A DNA stretch of 64,000 nt from Allotamlana fucoidanivorans (GCF_045788535.1 NZ_CP074074.1:3906001-3970000); one strand, 5' to 3'. Numbered from the stretch's first letter, positions 45,952 to 55,766 are shown. Notes: generated from the sequence alone by a model not told the origin. Translations and numbers: made by a program.

Positions 45952-47814
45952 ATGAAAATTAAATATTCAATAGTTCTATTATCTCTTATTACAATTTCAT
46001 GTTTCAGCTCTTGTTCTGGCAAAGAAGAATCCACACAACCACCTAATATTGTTTGGATTACTTCTGAAGATAATTCAAAACATTACATGCGTTTGTTTGA
46101 TGAACATGGCACCGAAGCTCCTAATATAGAAAAGTTAGCCAAAGGAGGCATCACTTATACCCATGCATTTTCAAATGCAGCGGTATGTAGTGCAGCCAGA
46201 TCTACTTTAATCTCGGCATCGTACGGTCCTAGACTCGCCACTAACTACCACAGAAAGTTACAAAAAGTGCCCATGCCAGATGATGTTAAAATGTTTCCTT
46301 ATTATTTAAAAAAAGCGGGGTATTACACGACCAATAATGCCAAAGAAGACTATAACATCATAAAACATGACAGCGTTTGGGACGAATCTTCAAAAAAAGC
46401 CACTTGGAAAAACAGAAACCTTGGTCAACCTTTTTTTCATGTGTTTAATATATTAACCACGCACGAAAGTAGATTACATTTTCCTGAATCGGCTATAAAA
46501 GAAGGCACCAAAACAAACCAAGATTCTTGTTTTATTTTTCCTAATCACCCTAAAACGGAACTATTCAAATATACGAACGCTCGTTATCGCGATCTTATAA
46601 AAAAAATGGATGCACAAGTTGGGCAAGTCGTTGATGAGTTAGAAGCTGATGGGTTATTAGAAAACACCTTTATCTTCTATTTTGGTGATCATGGAGGTGT
46701 ACTTCCTGGAAGCAAGGGTTATATCAATGAATCTGGCGTTCATGTACCTCTTGTGGTTTATATTCCACCAAAGTATAGAAACATGGTAGATAAAAAACCC
46801 GGTTCAAAAGAAAATGGCTTTGTAAGTTTTATCGATTTTGGTCCAACGGTATTAAACTTAGCAGGAGCAAATATTCCAGAACATATTGATGGTAAACCTT
46901 TCTTAGGAAAAAACATAACCTCTAACGAGGTTTCAAAAAGAGATGAAACCTTTAGCTACGCTGATAGATTTGATGAAAAATACGACATTGTAAGAGCTAT
47001 CAGAAAAGGGAAATATAAATACGAAAGAAACTATCAACCCTTCAATTATGATGGTTTAATGAATAATTACCGCTACATACAATTAGGCTACCAAGAATGG
47101 AAAGCGCTATATGAAGCAGGTAAATTGAATGACATACAGTCGCAATTTTTTGAAACCAAACTACCTGAAAGTCTTTATGATGTTGAGGCAGACCCTTACG
47201 AAACAAATAACTTAGCTAATAACCCTGAGTATGCTGAAGTATTAGAAGATCTGCGTAGCAACCTAAATGAAAGAGTAAAAGGCATGCCTGATTTATCATT
47301 CTATCCTGAGTTTTATTTGATAAATAACGCCTTTGATAATCCTGTTGCATTTGGTCAAGCACACAAATCTGAAATTGCTTCGTATGTAGATATTGCTAAC
47401 TTATCTTTATATCCATTCGATTCCATAAAGGATCAATTAGAACAAGCGTTAAATTCATCAGACCCATGGAAACGTTATTGGGCATTAATTACTTGCAGTC
47501 GTTTTAATACTGAAGCACTATCATTACAATCCGTTATAGAAGCCATTTCAAAAACGGATGATGAACTAATCAATAAGGTTAGAGCCTGGGAGTTTTTAGG
47601 ATTAACTAGAGTTGATGACCCTGTAAAAGGTATGACCGATGCTTTATACGCATCAAAAGATTCAGCAGAGGCTTTATTAATTTTAAACTCTATGGTTTTA
47701 ATGAAAGACGACTTTAAAAAATCTTATACATTTAATATAGACACCAATAATATGGACACCGAGGTTAGTCAAAACTCAGAAGTAATGAGACGCCTTGAGT
47801 ATTTCAACAAATAG
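45952..47814 (+). CDS. S1 family sulfatase, C-x-A-x-R type, lipoprotein
   Basis: A 620-residue sulfatase with a lipoprotein signal (candidate lipid cysteines 17 and 21). The formylglycine motif is C-S-A-A-R with Cys79, an accepted C-x-A-x-R variant. The first metal motif is SED (38-40) instead of the common DD. FGDHGGVLPGSKG near 243-255 is well conserved. The catalytic part ends near residue 450, and about 160 residues follow that look alpha-helical and HEAT-like (SSDPWKRYWALITC near 501-514). This layout recalls heparan-type N- or O-sulfatase homologues. It is co-transcribed with the second GH29 and ends at a strong terminator. Confidence 0.9.
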   Translation: MKIKYSIVLLSLITISCFSSCSGKEESTQPPNIVWITSEDNSKHYMRLFDEHGTEAPNIEKLAKGGITYTHAFSNAAVCSAARSTLISASYGPRLATNYHRKLQKVPMPDDVKMFPYYLKKAGYYTTNNAKEDYNIIKHDSVWDESSKKATWKNRNLGQPFFHVFNILTTHESRLHFPESAIKEGTKTNQDSCFIFPNHPKTELFKYTNARYRDLIKKMDAQVGQVVDELEADGLLENTFIFYFGDHGGVLPGSKGYINESGVHVPLVVYIPPKYRNMVDKKPGSKENGFVSFIDFGPTVLNLAGANIPEHIDGKPFLGKNITSNEVSKRDETFSYADRFDEKYDIVRAIRKGKYKYERNYQPFNYDGLMNNYRYIQLGYQEWKALYEAGKLNDIQSQFFETKLPESLYDVEADPYETNNLANNPEYAEVLEDLRSNLNERVKGMPDLSFYPEFYLINNAFDNPVAFGQAHKSEIASYVDIANLSLYPFDSIKDQLEQALNSSDPWKRYWALITCSRFNTEALSLQSVIEAISKTDDELINKVRAWEFLGLTRVDDPVKGMTDALYASKDSAEALLILNSMVLMKDDFKKSYTFNIDTNNMDTEVSQNSEVMRRLEYFNK

Positions 47815-47843
47815 TCCATTTTAAGTTAAAATATAAAATACAT

Positions 47844-47876
47844 GCGAGCTAAATTCCCGTTTTGGTTTTAGCTCGC
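47844..47876 (+). terminator. intrinsic terminator after the GH29/sulfatase pair
   Basis: A 10-bp inverted repeat GCGAGCTAAA / TTTAGCTCGC with a 13-base loop followed by a run of T. Confidence 0.88.
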
Positions 47877-47963
47877 TTTTTTTATAAGATTGTCATTTAA
47901 TGTAGTCTACAATTTTATTTAGTTCTGCCTCATTAGTACTCCTCTAATTACGCTAAAATCATT

Positions 47964-47971
47964 TACTTTTG
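47964..47971 (+). promoter_or_regulatory. candidate -7 box of the rRNA/tRNA methyltransferase gene
   Basis: TACTTTTG matches TAnnTTTG only 10 bases before the ATG, implying a very short leader. Confidence 0.45.
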
Positions 47972-47981
47972 TACCATACTT

Positions 47982-48776
47982 ATGAAACAGATATTTAGCA
48001 CTCAAAACACGTATATCAAGCAGCTCGTTCATCTTAAAGAAAAGTCGCGTGAACGCCGTAGACAAGGGCTGTTTTTAATTGAGGGGAAACGTGAAATAAC
48101 GCTAGCTATAAAAGGTGGTTATGCACTTACAACCATTCTTTTTTCGCCTGATTTATTCCCTTCAAACAAATTAAAAACACTTAATTATGATCATGTTGAC
48201 CTTATAGAGGTTTCTAAAGAGGTGTATCAAAAACTTGCGCATAGAGATACTACTGAAGGCGTTATAGCTGTTGCAAAAAACAAGTTGCACGGTTTAGAAA
48301 ACTTAAATTTCAGGCAAGAACATCCTTTAATTTTAGTAGCTGAAGCTCCTGAAAAACCTGGAAATATTGGTGCACTTTTACGCACTGCAGACGCCGCTCA
48401 TGTTGATGCTGTTATCATTGCCAATCCCAAAACCGATTTATATAACCCAAATATTATACGGTCTAGTGTGGGCTGCGTTTTTACCAATAGTATTGCTACT
48501 GGAACAACAACCGAAATCATTGATTTTTTAAAACAACAGCACATTAACATCTACTGTGCAGCCTTACAAGCTTCTGTGCCTTATCACACACAAAACTTCA
48601 CAGAACCTACTGCCATTGTTGTAGGAACTGAAGCCACAGGATTAAGCGAGGCATGGCTAAAACATTCAAAACAAAATATCATAATCCCCATGCAAGGCGA
48701 AATTGATTCTATGAATGTTTCGGTTGCGGCAGGAATCCTTATTTTTGAAGCCAAAAGACAACGAAATTTTAAATAA
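47982..48776 (+). CDS. TrmH/SpoU-family RNA 2'-O-methyltransferase
   Basis: A 264-residue SPOUT-class methyltransferase. An N-terminal substrate-binding part (about 1-95, RRQGLFLIEGKREITLAIKGG) precedes the knotted catalytic domain with motif 1 APEKPGNIGALLRTADA (about 125-141), motif 2 IVVGTEATGLSE (about 211-222) and motif 3 IPMQGEIDSMNVSVAAGILIF (about 233-253). It methylates a ribose in rRNA or tRNA. The exact target (RlmB-like or TsnR-like) cannot be decided by eye. It stands alone, 34 bases before the M48 peptidase, so the two may be co-transcribed. Confidence 0.9.
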   Translation: MKQIFSTQNTYIKQLVHLKEKSRERRRQGLFLIEGKREITLAIKGGYALTTILFSPDLFPSNKLKTLNYDHVDLIEVSKEVYQKLAHRDTTEGVIAVAKNKLHGLENLNFRQEHPLILVAEAPEKPGNIGALLRTADAAHVDAVIIANPKTDLYNPNIIRSSVGCVFTNSIATGTTTEIIDFLKQQHINIYCAALQASVPYHTQNFTEPTAIVVGTEATGLSEAWLKHSKQNIIIPMQGEIDSMNVSVAAGILIFEAKRQRNFK

Positions 48777-48810
48777 AACGAACGTCGAAAGATGTTTAAA
48801 GTTCTGAAAC

Positions 48811-50043
48811 ATGACCGCCAACACCCTTTTTTATATCATAATAGGCATCATTATTATCAACTTTGTTATTGATAAAGTTATTGATGCACTTAATGCCAAC
48901 CATTTTAACGATGCACTTCCTGAAGAGCTGCAAGATGTTTACGACGATACCGAATACAAAACATCTCAACAATACAAAAACACTAACTACAAATTTGGAA
49001 TCATCACCTCAACATTTTCTATAGTATTGACGCTGGGCTTTTTGTTTTTTGACGGCTTTGAATGGGTAGACCAAATTGCCAGAAATTTTTCTAACAACTC
49101 CGTAATTATTGCTTTAATTTTCTTCGGAATTATTATGATTGGCAGTGATATAATCACCACGCCGTTTTCATATTATAGCACCTTTGTTATTGAAGAAAAA
49201 TTTGGCTTCAACAAAACAACAAAACGCACTTTTTTTATTGACAAATTAAAAGGTTGGCTAATGATGGCCGTTATTGGCGGACTCATTTTATCATTAATTA
49301 TCTGGTTTTATGAAGCTACAGGCAAAAATTTCTGGATTTATGCTTGGGCGCTTATCGCGGCGTTTACCATTTTTATGAATATGTTTTATTCTAAACTTAT
49401 TGTACCGTTATTCAATAAGCAAACACCTTTAGAATCAGGTGATTTACGAGATAAAATATCAACATATGCGCAAAGCGTTGGTTTTAAACTGGATAAAATA
49501 TTTATAATTGACGGTTCAAAAAGAAGCACCAAAGCTAATGCCTATTTTTCTGGCTTTGGCAGTGAAAAACGTGTCACACTTTATGATACCCTAATTAATG
49601 ATTTAGATGACGAAGAAATTGTTGCCGTATTAGCTCATGAAGTAGGACATTATAAGAGGAAGCACATTATATTCAACCTAGTTACGTCCATTCTATTAAC
49701 AGGTTTAACCTTATTTATACTTGCTTTATTTATTGGAAACCCACTGTTATCGCAAGCTATTGGTGTGGAAACCCCTAGTTTTCATATTGGACTTATTGCC
49801 TTTGGGTTATTATACGCTCCTATTTCTGAAATTACTGGACTCATCATGAATGTGTTTTCTAGAAAGTTTGAATACCAGGCTGATGATTACGCCAAAAACA
49901 CTTATAAAGCAGAGCCTTTAATTACTTCTTTAAAAAAATTATCAAAAAACAGTTTAAGCAATTTAACTCCACATCCTGCCTATGTGTTTATGCATTACTC
50001 GCATCCCACCCTATTGCAACGCATCAAAAACCTAAAAAAATAA
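48811..50043 (+). CDS. M48 family (Ste24-like) membrane metallopeptidase
   Basis: A 410-residue membrane zinc peptidase like CAAX prenyl protease 1. The zinc motif is HEVGH (276-280) in VLAHEVGHYKRKH, with the third ligand glutamate expected in the SRKFEYQADDYA segment near 350. There are about seven hydrophobic spans, and the N-terminal TPFSYYSTFVIEEKFGFNK stretch (117-135) is typical. In bacteria such proteins act in membrane protein quality control. The gene converges on hutI with two bases between stops and no visible terminator. Confidence 0.92.
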   Translation: MTANTLFYIIIGIIIINFVIDKVIDALNANHFNDALPEELQDVYDDTEYKTSQQYKNTNYKFGIITSTFSIVLTLGFLFFDGFEWVDQIARNFSNNSVIIALIFFGIIMIGSDIITTPFSYYSTFVIEEKFGFNKTTKRTFFIDKLKGWLMMAVIGGLILSLIIWFYEATGKNFWIYAWALIAAFTIFMNMFYSKLIVPLFNKQTPLESGDLRDKISTYAQSVGFKLDKIFIIDGSKRSTKANAYFSGFGSEKRVTLYDTLINDLDDEEIVAVLAHEVGHYKRKHIIFNLVTSILLTGLTLFILALFIGNPLLSQAIGVETPSFHIGLIAFGLLYAPISEITGLIMNVFSRKFEYQADDYAKNTYKAEPLITSLKKLSKNSLSNLTPHPAYVFMHYSHPTLLQRIKNLKK

Positions 50044-50045
50044 AC

Positions 50046-51281
50046 TTAAATTTTCTTGCCATTAAGGTAAACCTGTTCAATAGCATTGGTTCCGAAATGA
50101 TAAGGTAAAGCGTAAATAGAGTTTAAGGGTTTGGTTAGAAAGAGGTTTGCTTTTTTTCCAATAGAAATACTTCCTACTTCACTTTCTAGCCCCATAGCAT
50201 AAGCTCCATTTATTGTGGCTGCGTTAATAGCTTCTTCAGGGGTTAACTTCATTTTGATGCAAGCCGCTGATACTACAAAATTCATATTACCTGATGGCGC
50301 AGAACCCGGATTATAATCTGTTGCTAAAGCCAATGGCAAACCAGCGTCAATAATAGCTCGCCCTGGCGTGTAAGGTATCCCCAAAAAAAATGAGCATCCA
50401 GGTAAAGCCACAGGCATAGTTGTTGAATCTTTCAGCGCAGTAATATCTTTAGGACTTAACACCTCCAAATGATCTACAGAAAGAGCTTTATGTTGCACAC
50501 CAACTTGAACACCGCCAATTGATGTAAACTGATTGACATGTATTTTGGATTGTATTCCATATTTTTTCCCAGCCTTTATAATCGTTGCCGTTTCTTCTAC
50601 TGAGAAGTATCCTTTTTCGCAAAACACATCAATAAAATCGGCTAAATTTTCTTTAGCTATTTTTGGAAGCATATCGTCTATTACCAATTGCACATACTCC
50701 TTTTGATTATTTTTAAAGGCATTGGGTACAGCATGAGCCCCTAAAAATGTTGCCTTAATAGGAATGTTATACTCTTGCTTTAGTCGCTTTATAACTCTAA
50801 GCATTTTAATTTCGGCATCAGTGGTAAGTCCGTAACCCGACTTTATTTCAACAGCTCCAGTACCTAAGGCAATAATTTCTTCAAGTCTCGTTTTACTTTG
50901 TGCATACAAATCCTCCTCAGTGGTTTCTTGTAATGTCTTGGCAGAATTTAAAATACCTCCTCCTTTACTAGCAATATCTTGATAAGATAACCCATTAATC
51001 TTATCAACAAATTCGGTTTCCCTATTACCTGCGTAAACCAAATGTGTGTGTGAATCACACCATGAAGGTAAAATCATTTTACCCGATGCATCCACGGTTT
51101 CATCAACTTCTACCCCTGGACAAACTTCCATTTTACCAAACTCCTTGATAATACCATCATCTATCAACAAAAAGGCATGTGCTATTTGAGGTAAAAGATC
51201 CATTTCTTGGCCAGCCACATATTTTACGTCAGTTGGTCTTACCTGAACTAAAGCCTTAATATTTTTAAAAAGTATTCGCAT
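50046..51281 (-). CDS. hutI: imidazolonepropionase
   Basis: A 411-residue amidohydrolase that opens imidazolone propionate to formiminoglutamate, the third step of histidine degradation. The metal-binding DSHTHLVYAGNRETEF (about residues 77-92), GAVEIKSGYGL (about 142-152) and TDYNPGS near 323-329 are typical HutI signatures. Its start codon overlaps the stop of hutU by one base (TAATG), showing coupled translation. No formiminoglutamase or formiminotransferase gene is adjacent, so the last step must be encoded elsewhere. Confidence 0.96.
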   Translation of the reverse strand: MRILFKNIKALVQVRPTDVKYVAGQEMDLLPQIAHAFLLIDDGIIKEFGKMEVCPGVEVDETVDASGKMILPSWCDSHTHLVYAGNRETEFVDKINGLSYQDIASKGGGILNSAKTLQETTEEDLYAQSKTRLEEIIALGTGAVEIKSGYGLTTDAEIKMLRVIKRLKQEYNIPIKATFLGAHAVPNAFKNNQKEYVQLVIDDMLPKIAKENLADFIDVFCEKGYFSVEETATIIKAGKKYGIQSKIHVNQFTSIGGVQVGVQHKALSVDHLEVLSPKDITALKDSTTMPVALPGCSFFLGIPYTPGRAIIDAGLPLALATDYNPGSAPSGNMNFVVSAACIKMKLTPEEAINAATINGAYAMGLESEVGSISIGKKANLFLTKPLNSIYALPYHFGTNAIEQVYLNGKKI

Positions 51282-53278
51282 TAGAATAAGTTTTCTAGTA
51301 ATTCCTCCTCAACTAAATTAGGTAATGTAACTTGTAATTCTGGCGTTCTGTCCATTTCTCTTTTTATAGCAAAAAGCGCTTCGTTATTTCTTGCCCAACT
51401 TCGTCTAGCAATACCGTTATTCACGTCAAAAAACAGCATGCCTTTAAGGCGTTCTTCAGCTTCATCAGACCCGTCTAACAACATACCAAAACCACCATTA
51501 ATTACTTCTCCCCAACCTACGCCTCCACCATTGTGAATAGACACCCAGGTTGCACCTCTAAAACTATCTCCAATCACATTTTGAATGGCCATATCTGCCG
51601 TAAATTGACTGCCATCATATATGTTTGAGGTTTCCCGATAAGGCGAATCTGTACCACTTACGTCATGATGATCGCGGCCCAATACTACAGGACCTATCTC
51701 CACATTTGCTATAGCTTTATTAAAGGCTAGGGCTATTTTAGCCCGACCCTCAGCATCCGCATACAAGATACGTGCTTGCGACCCAACAACCAATTTATTT
51801 TTTTTAGCATCTTGAATCCAAGTCACATTATCTTGCATTTGAAGTTGAATTTCTTCAGGTGCATGTTTCATAATGTCCTGAAGGACTTGCTTAGCAATTT
51901 CATCTGTTTTATCTAAATCTTCAGGGTTTCCAGAGGTACACACCCATCGAAATGGCCCGAAACCGTAGTCAAAACACATAGGTCCTAAAATATCTTGAAC
52001 GTAAGATGGGTATTTAAAATCTATACCATTTGCAGCCATAACATCGGCTCCCGCTCTTGACGCTTCTAATAAAAAAGCATTTCCATAATCAAAAAAATAA
52101 GTGCCTTTTGCTGCATGACGGTTTATGGCTGCAGCATGTCGTTTTAGAGAAGCCTGAACTTGTACCTTAAATTTTTCAGGTTCATTTTTTATCATTTCAT
52201 TGGCTGCATTGTAGGATAACCCAACAGGATAATAGCCTCCTGTCCACGGTATGTGTAAAGACGTTTGGTCTGATCCTAAATGCACAAAAATATCCTCTGT
52301 ATCAAAACGTTCCCAAACCTCAACCACGTTACCTATAAAAGCTATAGAAACCACTTCAGAATTTGCTTGCGCCTCCTTAACCCGATTTACTAAATCATCT
52401 AAATTATGTGTTAAGACATCCACCCAGCCTTGTTCAAAACGTTTTTTAGCCGCCTTTTCATTAACCTCAGCACAAACGGTAATGCACCCTGCAATATTAC
52501 CTGCTTTGGGTTGCGCACCACTCATACCCCCCAACCCCGCAGTTAAAAACACTTTGCCTGCCGAAGTTTCATCCTTTAAAAGCACTTTTCTAAAGGCATT
52601 CATAATGGTAATTGTGGTTCCGTGTACAATACCTTGTGGGCCTATGTACATAAAAGATCCCGCTGTCATTTGTCCGTATTGGGTTACACCAAGCGCATTG
52701 TATTTTTCCCAGTGGTCTGGTTTTGAATAATTAGGAATCATCATACCATTGGTAACCACGACGCGCGGGGCATTTTTTGAAGATGGAAATAACCCCATAG
52801 GGTGCCCAGAATACATATGCAAACTTTGCGTTTCTGTCATATTGGCCAGATATTGCATGGTTAATAGATACTGAGCCCAATTTTGAAACACTGCACCGTT
52901 ACCGCCGTATGTTATTAATTCTTCAGGATGTTGCGCTACAACTGGATCAAGGTTATTTTGAATCATTAACATAATGGCAGCTGCTTGACTACATTGAGCG
53001 GGATATTCTTCAATTGGTCTAGCATACATGGTATATTTAGGCTTAAACCTATACATATATATTCTACCGAAATCTTTCAGTTCCTGAGCAAATTCAACTG
53101 CTAAAATCGCATGCCACTTTTTAGGAAAATAACGCAAGGCATTACGCACTGCCAACTGTTTTTCTTTTTTTGAAAGTATATCTTTTCGTTTAGGCGCATG
53201 ATTTACGTTATCACTGTAAGTAAACTTTTCTGGAAGTTCCTTAGGAATACCTTGTAATATGTCTTCTCTAAATGTCAT
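51281..53278 (-). CDS. hutU: urocanate hydratase
   Basis: A 665-residue NAD-dependent urocanase, the second enzyme of histidine degradation (urocanate to imidazolonepropionate). Conserved stretches include ITYGGNGAVFQNWAQ near 120-135, TAGLGGMSGAQPKA near 245-258, DYGNAFLLEASRAGA near 395-410, and the DHHDVSGTDSPYRETSNI segment near 540. It is about 100 residues longer than the common ~555-residue enzyme, as in other members of this phylum that I recall. I use the ATG giving MTFREDILQG rather than a TTG two codons earlier. Nine bases separate it from hutH. Confidence 0.94.
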   Translation of the reverse strand: MTFREDILQGIPKELPEKFTYSDNVNHAPKRKDILSKKEKQLAVRNALRYFPKKWHAILAVEFAQELKDFGRIYMYRFKPKYTMYARPIEEYPAQCSQAAAIMLMIQNNLDPVVAQHPEELITYGGNGAVFQNWAQYLLTMQYLANMTETQSLHMYSGHPMGLFPSSKNAPRVVVTNGMMIPNYSKPDHWEKYNALGVTQYGQMTAGSFMYIGPQGIVHGTTITIMNAFRKVLLKDETSAGKVFLTAGLGGMSGAQPKAGNIAGCITVCAEVNEKAAKKRFEQGWVDVLTHNLDDLVNRVKEAQANSEVVSIAFIGNVVEVWERFDTEDIFVHLGSDQTSLHIPWTGGYYPVGLSYNAANEMIKNEPEKFKVQVQASLKRHAAAINRHAAKGTYFFDYGNAFLLEASRAGADVMAANGIDFKYPSYVQDILGPMCFDYGFGPFRWVCTSGNPEDLDKTDEIAKQVLQDIMKHAPEEIQLQMQDNVTWIQDAKKNKLVVGSQARILYADAEGRAKIALAFNKAIANVEIGPVVLGRDHHDVSGTDSPYRETSNIYDGSQFTADMAIQNVIGDSFRGATWVSIHNGGGVGWGEVINGGFGMLLDGSDEAEERLKGMLFFDVNNGIARRSWARNNEALFAIKREMDRTPELQVTLPNLVEEELLENLF

Positions 53279-53287
53279 AATCAAATG

Positions 53288-54778
53288 TTATTTTACTCTA
53301 AACAACTGCTGCTTCACCAAATGAATAATGGCTTTAATATCATCTTTTAAAAGGCGATCTTCTTCTAGCTTGGCCACCTTACTTCTTACCAGTTTAAAAT
53401 TGTCTTCTAATATTTCTGAAAACGTATTGGGGCGCCTAAACTCCATAGCCTGCGTGGCGTACATAATTTCTATCGCTAAGATTTTTTCAAGATTTTCTAA
53501 AATCTGATTAAACTTACGTCCAGAAATACTTCCCATAGACACATGATCTTCTTGACCTAATGAGGTAGGAATACTATCTGCCGATGGCGGAAAACACAAA
53601 GACTTATTTTCTGTAACCAAAGCTGCTGTAGTATATTGTGGTATCATAAAACCAGAATTGAGGCCTCCACTTTCTGTAAGCAACCGCGGTAAACCATATT
53701 TTCCTTCTATCAATAAATAACACCTTCTATCAGCAATATTTCCCAACTCAGCGGCCGCCAACGCACCATAATCTAAAGCCATTGCCAAAGGTTGTCCGTG
53801 AAAATTTCCACCAGATATAGCCTCTGTTTCACTTAACACAACAGGGTTATCGGTCACAGCATTCATTTCTATTTCTGCTAGTTTTTTAAGGTGATAATAT
53901 GCATTTCTTGAAGCACCATGAACTTGCGGAATACATCGCATGGAATACGGATCTTGAACACGTTCGCAATTTTCATGAGATTTAATATTATTGGAATTTT
54001 CAAACAACATTCTCATACGCTTGGCTACCGCTAAACTTCCTTTAAATGGACGAATGCTATGCAACAACTCTTTAAAAGGAGATTCACTGCCCTGATAACC
54101 TTCTAAACTCATAGCTCCTGAAACATCGGCCAAATCAAGTAAATATTTCATTTTACTTAATCCTGTAATGGCATGTACCAAAATAAACTGCGTGCCGTTA
54201 ATCAATGCTAACCCTTCTTTTGCCTTAAGTTTAATAGGTTCTAACCCGTGTGATTTTAAAACTTCCTTGGCAGCCACTTCTGTATCGTCAATCCAAAACT
54301 CACCTTCCCCCAGTAGTGGTAAAAACAAATGAGACAATGGTGCTAAATCGCCAGATGCACCAACCGAGCCTTGTTCTGGTACCACAGGTACCATATCATG
54401 TTCTATAAAATAAAGTATGCGTTCAACAACTTTTAATCGAATCCCTGAAAACCCCTGACACAACGCATGCACTTTACAAATCATCATAAGTTTAGACAGT
54501 TCTTTTGAAATAGGTTTTCCTACCCCAACTGCATGTGTGATTAGTAAATTCTTTTGGAGCAAATTAGTTTCCGATGGTGAAATTTTTACATCGCATAAAG
54601 GACCAAATCCTGTATTGATTCCATAAACAGCCTTGTTTGAAGCTACCAAACTATCAACCTTAGCACGGCATGATTCTATTTTTTCAATCGCCTCACTTGT
54701 TAGGATAGCTTTTAAATTACCATTGGCAATTTGACTCACTTTTTTTACAGTAAGTTTATCAATTCCGTATTTAAACAT
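53288..54778 (-). CDS. hutH: histidine ammonia-lyase
   Basis: A 496-residue lyase that deaminates histidine to urocanate. The self-forming MIO cofactor comes from Ala141-Ser142-Gly143 in GSVGASGDLAPLSH. The catalytic tyrosine is in VYGINTGFG (51-59), and the NFHGQPLA and RRCYLLIEGKYGLP regions are also present. Length is normal for HutH. First gene of hutH-hutU-hutI, transcribed away from a LysR-type regulator across an 82-base gap with promoter boxes for both directions. Confidence 0.96.
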   Translation of the reverse strand: MFKYGIDKLTVKKVSQIANGNLKAILTSEAIEKIESCRAKVDSLVASNKAVYGINTGFGPLCDVKISPSETNLLQKNLLITHAVGVGKPISKELSKLMMICKVHALCQGFSGIRLKVVERILYFIEHDMVPVVPEQGSVGASGDLAPLSHLFLPLLGEGEFWIDDTEVAAKEVLKSHGLEPIKLKAKEGLALINGTQFILVHAITGLSKMKYLLDLADVSGAMSLEGYQGSESPFKELLHSIRPFKGSLAVAKRMRMLFENSNNIKSHENCERVQDPYSMRCIPQVHGASRNAYYHLKKLAEIEMNAVTDNPVVLSETEAISGGNFHGQPLAMALDYGALAAAELGNIADRRCYLLIEGKYGLPRLLTESGGLNSGFMIPQYTTAALVTENKSLCFPPSADSIPTSLGQEDHVSMGSISGRKFNQILENLEKILAIEIMYATQAMEFRRPNTFSEILEDNFKLVRSKVAKLEEDRLLKDDIKAIIHLVKQQLFRVK

Positions 54779-54796
54779 GACATCTTTAATATATCG

Positions 54797-54833
54797 TTGT
54801 TACAAAATTATTCATAACTTTGATGCTTAACAA
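54797..54833. promoter_or_regulatory. hut/lysR divergent control region
   Basis: On the minus strand TAATTTTG (54810-54803) with a TTG 20 bases upstream (54833-54831) makes a good hut promoter. On the plus strand TAACTTTG (54815-54822) is the likely lysR box. Both lie inside a spaced inverted repeat, TTGTTA (54797-54802) and TAACAA (54828-54833), which is a possible binding site for the LysR-type protein. Confidence 0.5.
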
Positions 54834-54860
54834 GACTAATATAATCAACAAATAATAACT

Positions 54861-55766
54861 TTGAGTTATCAATTAGAATACAGACATATTAAATATTTCT
54901 TAGCAGTTGCCGAGTTATTGCATTTTAGAAAGGCGGCAGACCATTTGTTCATATCCCAACCAGGGTTGAGTAGACAGATAAAAGACCTGGAAAATGGACT
55001 TGGCATCAAGTTGTTTGACAGACATAACCGACAAGTTAAATTGACACGAGCAGGAACATATTTAAAACAAGAACTATCAAAAAATTTAAAAAATCTTGAT
55101 ATCATATTCAATCATGCCAAATTATTAGCCGCTGGAAAACAGGGGCAACTAAAATTTGGCTATGTAGGTTCTGCCATGCAACATATTATCCCTCACCTTT
55201 TACTTTTGTTAAAAAAAGATCATCCTGGTGTTTTGTTCAATCTTAAGGAAATGGACAACCAAAAACAACTGGATAGTCTGTTAAACCAAGACATTGATAT
55301 TGGATTTGTTAGGCTTGAGCGGATTCCTAGAGGCTTAAATCAAACCGCTGTACTATCAGAACCATTTTGTTTAGTATTACCTATAGCACACCAAATAAAC
55401 GCATCAAACTTCAAAAACATGACTCAATTAAAGGGTGAATCTTTCATTCTCTTTGATCCCGAATATAGCGCTACCTACTATGAAAAAGTAATGGGCATTT
55501 TTGATGATTGTGGCTTTGCACCACTAGTATCTCACAATACCATCCATTCAGGGTCTATTTATAAATTAGTAGAAAATGGTTTTGGTGTATCTATTGTTCC
55601 TAAATCATTAAAAGACCTAAACAACCCTAATTTGAAGTTTATTGAACTCAATAACATTCCGCAAAGAACGGTTTTGTCTGCAGTTTGGAACAAAGAAAAC
55701 AACAATCCTATTTTAACACATATTATTGATTTAATTCATAAGAATATCATAAATAAACGCTGTTGA
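54861..55766 (+). CDS. LysR-family transcriptional regulator
   Basis: A 301-residue LysR-type regulator. The N-terminal winged helix-turn-helix is clear (YRHIKYFLAVAELLHFRKAA, then SQPGLSRQIKDLE, residues 6-48), followed by the effector-binding domain with GQLKFGYVGSAMQHIIP (about 95-112). No ATG is available before the conserved region and an in-frame stop lies seven codons upstream, so the TTG (followed by SYQLEYRH) is the likely start. Divergent placement next to hutH suggests that it controls histidine degradation, perhaps sensing urocanate. That role is inference, since known Hut regulators in other groups are HutC or HutP. Confidence 0.9.
   Translation: MSYQLEYRHIKYFLAVAELLHFRKAADHLFISQPGLSRQIKDLENGLGIKLFDRHNRQVKLTRAGTYLKQELSKNLKNLDIIFNHAKLLAAGKQGQLKFGYVGSAMQHIIPHLLLLLKKDHPGVLFNLKEMDNQKQLDSLLNQDIDIGFVRLERIPRGLNQTAVLSEPFCLVLPIAHQINASNFKNMTQLKGESFILFDPEYSATYYEKVMGIFDDCGFAPLVSHNTIHSGSIYKLVENGFGVSIVPKSLKDLNNPNLKFIELNNIPQRTVLSAVWNKENNNPILTHIIDLIHKNIINKRC

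Noticed and set aside
52251..52730. 159-codon plus-strand frame inside hutU
   Set aside because: Antisense shadow of a highly conserved enzyme; no promoter or family signal.
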